From NCBI GenBank assembly GCA_017549325.1, contig JAFYVA010000017.1, positions 1-64,000 of the forward strand: 64,000 nt of DNA. The letters are read 5' to 3'. Source of the DNA: Oscillospiraceae bacterium. Its GTDB lineage: Bacteria; Bacillota_A; Clostridia; Oscillospirales; Oscillospiraceae. The notes under the pieces are model-generated. The model did not search any database. It was not told the DNA's origin and worked only from the letters and a program-made list of their open reading frames with translations. Made by a program: the position numbers and the translations under genes. Below, one piece after another: positions 58,842 to 64,000 of this stretch (within the stretch, counting starts at the first letter, position 1; each line of letters begins with the position of its first letter).

Positions 58842-60110
58842 ATGAAATTGATGGTGATTGGTGGCGGTGGCCGTGAGCACGCCATCATCAAATCCCTGAA
58901 GAAGAATCCGGAAGTGGAGGCGATCTTCTGCCTCCCCGGAAACGGCGGCATCGCGATGGACGCTACCTGCGTCAACATCGGCGCCAAGGATATCCCCGCA
59001 CAGGTGGCCTTTGCCAAGGAAAACGGCATCGACTACGCTGTGGTGGCCCCCGATGATCCTCTGGCTCTGGGCGCCGTGGATGCCCTCACCGAGGCCGGCA
59101 TTTCCTGCTTCGGCCCCAACAAGGCCGCTGCCATCATCGAGAGCAGCAAGGCCTTTTCCAAAGACCTGATGAAAAAGTACAACATCCCCACCGCTGCCTA
59201 TGAGACTTTCACCGATGCACAGAAGGCGCTGGCCTATGTGGAGAAGTGCGATATCCCCGTGGTGGTCAAGGCCGATGGTCTGGCACTGGGCAAGGGCGTG
59301 ATTATCGCCCAGACCCGCGACGAGGCCCGTGAGGCTGTCCGCTCCATGATGGAGGACAAGGTGTTCGGTGATAGCGGCAACTGCGTGGTCATCGAGGAGT
59401 TCCTCACCGGCCCCGAGGTCAGCGTCCTCAGCTTCACCGACGGCGAGACGGTGATCCCCATGGTCTCGTCCATGGACCATAAGCGCGTGGGTGACAACGA
59501 TACCGGCCTCAACACCGGCGGCATGGGCACCATCGCCCCCAACCCCTTCTATACCGCAACCATTGCGGAGGAGTGCATGGAGACGATCTTCCTGCCCACC
59601 ATCCGCGCCATGAAGGCTGAGAACCGCACCTTCAAGGGCTGCCTCTACTTCGGCCTGATGCTGACGGAGAAGGGCCCCAAGGTCATCGAGTACAACTGCC
59701 GCTTCGGCGATCCCGAGACGCAGGTGGTGCTGCCGCTCCTCAAGAGCGACCTCCTCACCGTCATGCAGGCAGTGACCAACGGTACGCTGGCCGAGACGCC
59801 CGTGGAGTTCGCCGACGAGTCTGCCTGCTGCGTGGTCATGGCCTCCGGCGGTTATCCCGGCAAGTATCCCACCGGTTTCCCCATCACCATGGACGCCGAT
59901 GCTGCGGAGAATACCTTCGTGGCCGGTGCCAAGACTGTGGATGGCCAGATGGTCACCGGCGGTGGCCGCGTCCTCGGCGTGACCGCTACGGCACCCACCC
60001 TGAAAGAGGCCATTGCCAAGGCCTATGCCCGTGTGAACAATGTCAGTTTTGAAGGCGCCTATTACCGCCACGATATCGGCGGCCGCGCTCTGAAAGAATT
60101 GGAGAAATAA
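58842..60110 (+). CDS. purD: Phosphoribosylamine-glycine ligase (GAR synthetase)
   Basis: A 422-residue ATP-grasp enzyme. KLMVIGGGGREHAIIKSLKKN at the N-terminus, FGPNKAAAIIESSKAFSKDLM, VVKADGLALGKGVIIAQT, and VIEYNCRFGDPETQVVLPLL give the PurD signature. Complete length. GGAGGGAC precedes the ATG. Confidence 0.96.
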   Translation: MKLMVIGGGGREHAIIKSLKKNPEVEAIFCLPGNGGIAMDATCVNIGAKDIPAQVAFAKENGIDYAVVAPDDPLALGAVDALTEAGISCFGPNKAAAIIESSKAFSKDLMKKYNIPTAAYETFTDAQKALAYVEKCDIPVVVKADGLALGKGVIIAQTRDEAREAVRSMMEDKVFGDSGNCVVIEEFLTGPEVSVLSFTDGETVIPMVSSMDHKRVGDNDTGLNTGGMGTIAPNPFYTATIAEECMETIFLPTIRAMKAENRTFKGCLYFGLMLTEKGPKVIEYNCRFGDPETQVVLPLLKSDLLTVMQAVTNGTLAETPVEFADESACCVVMASGGYPGKYPTGFPITMDADAAENTFVAGAKTVDGQMVTGGGRVLGVTATAPTLKEAIAKAYARVNNVSFEGAYYRHDIGGRALKELEK

Positions 60111-60111
60111 T

Positions 60112-63100
60112 ATGGTTTACAGAGTATTTGTTGAAAAAAAGCCCGGCATTTCTGCCGAGGCCGCAGGTCTGCTGAATGAGTGCCGCGGTTTTCTTGGTAT
60201 TGCGGGTCTGCGTGATATCCGCGTGCTGAACCGCTACGATGTGGAGGGCATTGACCGCGACCTCTTTGACTATGCCAAGACCACCGTGTTTTCCGAGCCT
60301 CCTGTGGACTTCTGCACCGAGGAGATGGCCCTGGGTGATGCCGCTGCCGTCTTTGCCGTGGAGGCTCTGCCCGGTCAGTTCGACCAGCGCGCCGACTCCG
60401 CCGCACAGTGCATTCAGCTGCTGAGCCAGGGCGAGCGTCCCGCCGTCCGCTGCGCTAAGGTCTACGCCCTCTACGGTACGCTGACCGAGGCTGAGGTGGA
60501 TGCCATCCGCCGCCACCTGATCAACCCCGTGGAGTCCCGCGAGGCATCTCTGGATAAGCCCCAGACGCTCCATGTGGAGTATGCCCAGCCCGATTCCGTG
60601 GCCACCGTGTCCGGCTTTACCGCTCTGGATGAGAGCGGGCTCAGCGCGCTGCTGGGCGATCTGGGTCTTGCCATGGACATCGACGATCTGAAGTTCCTGC
60701 AGGAGTATTTCCGCGATACCGAGAAGCGCGATCCCACCATCACCGAGATCCGCCTCGTGGATACCTACTGGTCCGATCACTGCCGCCACACCACCTTCTC
60801 CACCTATCTGGATGACATCGCCATCGAGGATGAGAAGGTATTGGCCGCCTATCAGCGCTATCTGGCCGCCCGCGTGGAGGTATACGGTGAGGAGAAGGCT
60901 GCCAAGCGCCCCCAGACCCTCATGGATATCGCCACCATCGGTGCCAAGACGCTGAAGAAGCGTGGCCTGCTGCCCGAGCTGGACGAGAGCGAGGAGATCA
61001 ACGCCTGCTCCATCCATGTGCAGGCCGATGTGGACGGTAAGAATGAGGACTGGCTCTTGATGTTCAAGAACGAGACCCATAACCACCCCACCGAGATCGA
61101 GCCTTTCGGCGGTGCTGCCACCTGCATCGGCGGCTGCATCCGCGATCCTCTGTCCGGCCGTTCCTATGTCCATCAGGCCATGCGCTTTACCGGCGGCGGC
61201 GATCCCCGTACCGCCCTTGCCGATACGCTGGAGGGCAAGCTGCCCCAGCGCCGTCTGGCCCAGACTGCCGCAGCAGGCTATTCTTCCTACGGCAACCAGA
61301 TCGGTCTTGCCACCGGTCATGTGGCCGAGGTCTATCATCCCGGCTATGTTGCCAAGCGCCTCGAGTGCGGCGCTGTGGTGGCTGCCGCTCCTGCTGAAAA
61401 TGTGGTGCGCGAGCGTCCCGCTGCCGGCGATGTGGTGATCCTGCTGGGTGGCCGCACCGGCCGCGACGGTATCGGCGGTGCCACCGGTTCTTCCAAGTCC
61501 CACAATAAGAAGTCCCTGACCACCATGGCCAGCGAAGTGCAGAAGGGTAACGCTCCCGAGGAGCGTAAGATCCAGCGCCTGTTCCGCAACGGCGATGTGA
61601 CCCGTCTCATCAAGCGCTGCAACGACTTCGGCGCCGGCGGCGTCAGCGTTGCCATCGGCGAGCTGGCCGACGGCCTCACCATCGATCTGGATGCCGTCCG
61701 TAAGAAGTACGAGGGCCTTGATGGCACCGAACTGGCCATCTCCGAATCTCAGGAGCGTATGGCCGTTGTGGTGGCTCCCGAGAATGTGGACGCCTTCATC
61801 GCCGCTGCCTCCGCTGAGAATCTGGAGGCCTATGTGGTGGCCACTGTCACCGAGGAGGCCCGTATGGTGATGAACTGGAAGGGCAACACCATCGCCGACC
61901 TCTCCCGCGACTTCCTGGGTACCAACGGTGCCGTGAAGCACGCCACCGTCTCCGTTCCCGCTGTGAAGCGCGACACGCTTGCAGCCAAGCGTTTTGGCGG
62001 CCTGCGCGATATGGCAGGCAGCCTCGCCTGCGCTTCCCGCCGCGGCCTCATTGAGCGCTTCGACAGCACCATCGGTGCCGGGTCTCTGCTGATGCCCTTC
62101 GGCGGTAAGAATCAGCGCACCCCCACGCAGGCCATGGCAGCACTGCTGCCTGTGCTGCCCGGTCAGCATACCGAGCAGGGTAGCCTGATGGCTTGGGGCT
62201 GCGATCCCGACACCCTGTCTGCCTCCCCCTATGACGGCGCATACGGCGCGGTCTATACCTCCATGGCCAAGCTGGTAGCCGCCGGTGCCGACTACACCAA
62301 GGCATACCTGTCCTTCCAGGAGTTCTTCGAGCGCCTCAAGACTGAGCCCAAGCGCTGGGGCAAGCCCTTTGCCGCACTGCTGGGTGCTCTCGATGCCCAG
62401 CTGGAGCTGGGTGCTGCCGCCATCGGCGGTAAGGACTCCATGTCCGGCTCCTTCATGGATATGGATGTGCCTCCCACGCTGATCTCCTTTGCCGTCTGCC
62501 CCGTGAAGGCCGGCGAGGTCCTCAGCCCCGAGTTCAAGGCCGCCGACCACGGCGTCTACCTCTTCGACGGTACCACCGCCGCCTGGGAGCAGTTCTACGC
62601 CCTGCATAAGGCCGGTAAGGTGGCCGCCGCCTGGGCTGTGGAGCAGAGCATCAGCGAGGGTCTGATGAAGATGAGCTTCGGTAACGGCATCGGCTTTACC
62701 GCCGAGGCCGATGTGGACTTCCATTGCCCCATGCCCGGCGCCATCATCGCCGAGGTCACCGAGGCCGTGGAGGGTGCGCTGTATCTGGGTAAGACCGGTG
62801 GTGAGGCCATCGCTCTGGGTGAGGACACCGTGTCCGTGGCCGAGCTCCTTGCCATCAACGAGTCCGTGCTGGAGGATGTCTATCCCACCGTCGCCGCAGG
62901 CGAGGGTGAGGTGCCCACCTTCACGTATGACCGACCCTGCAACATCTCCGCAACCGTCAAGAACGCCAAGCCCAAGGTTCTCATCCCCGTGTTCCCCGGC
63001 ACCAACTGCGAGTTTGACTCTGCCCGTGCCGTGATGGAGGCCGGTGGTGAGGCGGAGATCTTCGTCATCCGCAACCTGACCTCTTCCGATGTGGCCCGCA

Positions 63101-63765
63101 GCGTGGAGGAGTTCTCCTCTGCCATCAAGAACGCCCAGATGCTGATGATCCCCGGCGGCTTCTCCGGCGGCGACGAGCCCGACGGCTCTGCCAAGTTCAT
63201 CACCGCCTTCCTCCGCAGCCCTGCGGTGAAGGAGCAGGTGACGGCTCTGCTGGAGCAGCGCGACGGTCTGATGCTGGGTATCTGCAACGGCTTCCAGGCG
63301 CTCATTAAGCTGGGTCTGGTGCCCTTCGGCAAGATCCTCGATACCGACGATACCTTCCCCACGCTGACCTACAACACCATCGGCCGTCACCAGTCCGGCT
63401 TGGTTCGTACCCGTGTGTGCTCCACCAAGTCTCCCTGGTTCAGCGGCATGAATCCCGGTGAGATCTACACCATCCCCATCTCCCACGGCGAGGGTCGCTT
63501 CCTTGCCTCTCCTGAGCTGGTGAAGGAGCTGGAGGCCAACGGTCAGATCGCCACCCAGTATGTGGACATGGAGGGCAAGCCCTCTATGCTGACCGCCTTC
63601 AACCCCAACGGCTCCGTCTGCGCCATCGAGGGTATCACCTCTCCCGATGGCCGCGTGTTGGGTAAGATGGGTCACTCCGAGCGTATCGGTGCCAACCTCT
63701 ACAAAAATGTGCCCGGCGAGTTTGACATGAAGATGTTCAAGTCTGCCGTGAAATACTTCAAATAA
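60112..63765 (+). CDS. purL: Phosphoribosylformylglycinamidine synthase, single-chain PurL
   Basis: A 1217-residue large-type FGAM synthase with all domains on one chain. It starts one base after pur[15 protein letters not shown] (linker/active site), [46 protein letters not shown] and [11 protein letters not shown] belong to the synthase part. The C-terminal glutaminase shows [43 protein letters not shown] (nucleophile Cys) and ISHGEGRF. This is the proteobacteria-like long form, not the PurS/L/Q split common in Bacilli. Confidence 0.96.
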   Translation: MVYRVFVEKKPGISAEAAGLLNECRGFLGIAGLRDIRVLNRYDVEGIDRDLFDYAKTTVFSEPPVDFCTEEMALGDAAAVFAVEALPGQFDQRADSAAQCIQLLSQGERPAVRCAKVYALYGTLTEAEVDAIRRHLINPVESREASLDKPQTLHVEYAQPDSVATVSGFTALDESGLSALLGDLGLAMDIDDLKFLQEYFRDTEKRDPTITEIRLVDTYWSDHCRHTTFSTYLDDIAIEDEKVLAAYQRYLAARVEVYGEEKAAKRPQTLMDIATIGAKTLKKRGLLPELDESEEINACSIHVQADVDGKNEDWLLMFKNETHNHPTEIEPFGGAATCIGGCIRDPLSGRSYVHQAMRFTGGGDPRTALADTLEGKLPQRRLAQTAAAGYSSYGNQIGLATGHVAEVYHPGYVAKRLECGAVVAAAPAENVVRERPAAGDVVILLGGRTGRDGIGGATGSSKSHNKKSLTTMASEVQKGNAPEERKIQRLFRNGDVTRLIKRCNDFGAGGVSVAIGELADGLTIDLDAVRKKYEGLDGTELAISESQERMAVVVAPENVDAFIAAASAENLEAYVVATVTEEARMVMNWKGNTIADLSRDFLGTNGAVKHATVSVPAVKRDTLAAKRFGGLRDMAGSLACASRRGLIERFDSTIGAGSLLMPFGGKNQRTPTQAMAALLPVLPGQHTEQGSLMAWGCDPDTLSASPYDGAYGAVYTSMAKLVAAGADYTKAYLSFQEFFERLKTEPKRWGKPFAALLGALDAQLELGAAAIGGKDSMSGSFMDMDVPPTLISFAVCPVKAGEVLSPEFKAADHGVYLFDGTTAAWEQFYALHKAGKVAAAWAVEQSISEGLMKMSFGNGIGFTAEADVDFHCPMPGAIIAEVTEAVEGALYLGKTGGEAIALGEDTVSVAELLAINESVLEDVYPTVAAGEGEVPTFTYDRPCNISATVKNAKPKVLIPVFPGTNCEFDSARAVMEAGGEAEIFVIRNLTSSDVARSVEEFSSAIKNAQMLMIPGGFSGGDEPDGSAKFITAFLRSPAVKEQVTALLEQRDGLMLGICNGFQALIKLGLVPFGKILDTDDTFPTLTYNTIGRHQSGLVRTRVCSTKSPWFSGMNPGEIYTIPISHGEGRFLASPELVKELEANGQIATQYVDMEGKPSMLTAFNPNGSVCAIEGITSPDGRVLGKMGHSERIGANLYKNVPGEFDMKMFKSAVKYFK

Positions 63766-63779
63766 GGGGGAACGAACCA

Positions 63780-64000
63780 ATGGCTTTCTATTATTCCGAA
63801 CCTTCCCATACTTTCAGCGAGTATCTGCTGGTGCCCGGCTACACCGATGAGAACTGTGTGCCCGACGCCGTCTCTCTCAAGACCCCTCTGGTCAAGTACC
63901 GCAAGGGTCAGGAGGAGTGCCCCATTACGCTGAATATCCCCATGGTCTCTGCCGTCATGCAGTCCGTGTCCAACGACACGCTGGCCATCGCCCTTGCCAA
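63780..64000 (+). CDS. guaB: IMP dehydrogenase, 3' end cut by the window edge
   Basis: Only 73 codons are visible. ATG 63780 follows [29 protein letters not shown] and [38 protein letters not shown] match the N-terminal IMPDH barrel (usual FDDVLLVP and NIPIVSAAMDTVTE pattern, here diverged). It takes IMP made by the operon towards GMP. The assignment rests on the first strand and substrate loop only. Confidence 0.85.
   Translation, partial: MAFYYSEPSHTFSEYLLVPGYTDENCVPDAVSLKTPLVKYRKGQEECPITLNIPMVSAVMQSVSNDTLAIALA

Noticed and set aside
60043..63780. Very long minus-strand open frame opposite purL
   Set aside because: A mirror frame of a GC-rich, codon-biased gene; low-complexity Gly/His/Leu-rich translation and no ribosome site. 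Other long antisense frames in the window were rejected for the same reason.
1..64000. CRISPR arrays, tRNA/rRNA genes, prophage or transposase genes
   Set aside because: Looked for across the window; no regular spacer repeats, cloverleaf signatures, integrase or transposase frames were seen.

Overview
The window is chromosomal DNA of a Gram-positive anaerobe of the class Clostridia, most likely a gut Oscillospiraceae/Ruminococcaceae-type organism. This rests on strong Shine-Dalgarno sites, sigma-A promoters with 16-17 bp spacers, LPXTG proteins and sortases, a SCIFF ranthipeptide locus, a ZTP riboswitch ahead of the purine genes, and GC-rich coding with a few AT-richer insertions. No rRNA, tRNA, CRISPR array, insertion sequence or phage module was seen. 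The genus assignment is inference.

Layout. 1-5.5 kb: a sortase-assembled pilus locus with a truncated LPETG pilin/adhesin, the backbone pilin, a class C sortase, an LPQTG minor pilin and a second sortase, with a dispersed palindromic repeat in the middle. 5.5-8.4 kb: a decayed HTH gene, a MATE exporter and phosphotransacetylase (pta). 8.5-10.4 kb: an AT-rich patch with a membrane-anchored XRE regulator and two unrecognised small genes. 10.6-13 kb: an unknown protein, a class V aminotransferase and a broken membrane-protein gene. 13.2-25.5 kb: a catabolic locus with glycerate kinase, a DeoR regulator, a complete Dpp/Opp-type ABC importer, an M20 amidohydrolase, an FGGY kinase and an M81 (MlrC-like) metallohydrolase. 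25.7-28.6 kb: two flavodoxin-fold reductases around a class B sortase.

28.7-35.3 kb: a compact candidate small-RNA unit with two micro-ORFs, then a GntR regulator divergent from hypB, a 922-residue FAD/Fe-S oxidoreductase, hypA, a polytopic membrane protein and a methyltransferase. Matching TGGT-N3-ACCA operators lie on both sides of the divergent region, and a Rex-like palindrome overlaps the hypB promoter. This regulon has no Ni enzyme next to it and is the strongest candidate here for an undescribed system.

35.5-41.7 kb: a class I/II aminotransferase, an Orn/Lys/Arg-type decarboxylase, the SCIFF precursor and its radical-SAM maturase separated by a terminator hairpin, then NUDIX, peptide deformylase and a URO-D family protein. 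42-49.2 kb: a seven-gene aromatic operon (pheA-aroB-aroC-aroEK fusion-aroQ-aroA-aroF) that encodes the whole route from erythrose-4-P and PEP to phenylpyruvate. 49.2-51.7 kb: a GNAT enzyme, a fold-III PLP decarboxylase and a transporter remnant.

51.8-64 kb: a ZTP-riboswitch-controlled purine operon (purE-C-F-M, a formate/nitrite channel, purN, a PurO-type IMP cyclohydrolase, a stand-alone AICAR formyltransferase, purD, purL, and the start of guaB). Its PurF lacks the usual N-terminal nucleophilic cysteine, and a formate channel is embedded among the formyl-transfer steps.
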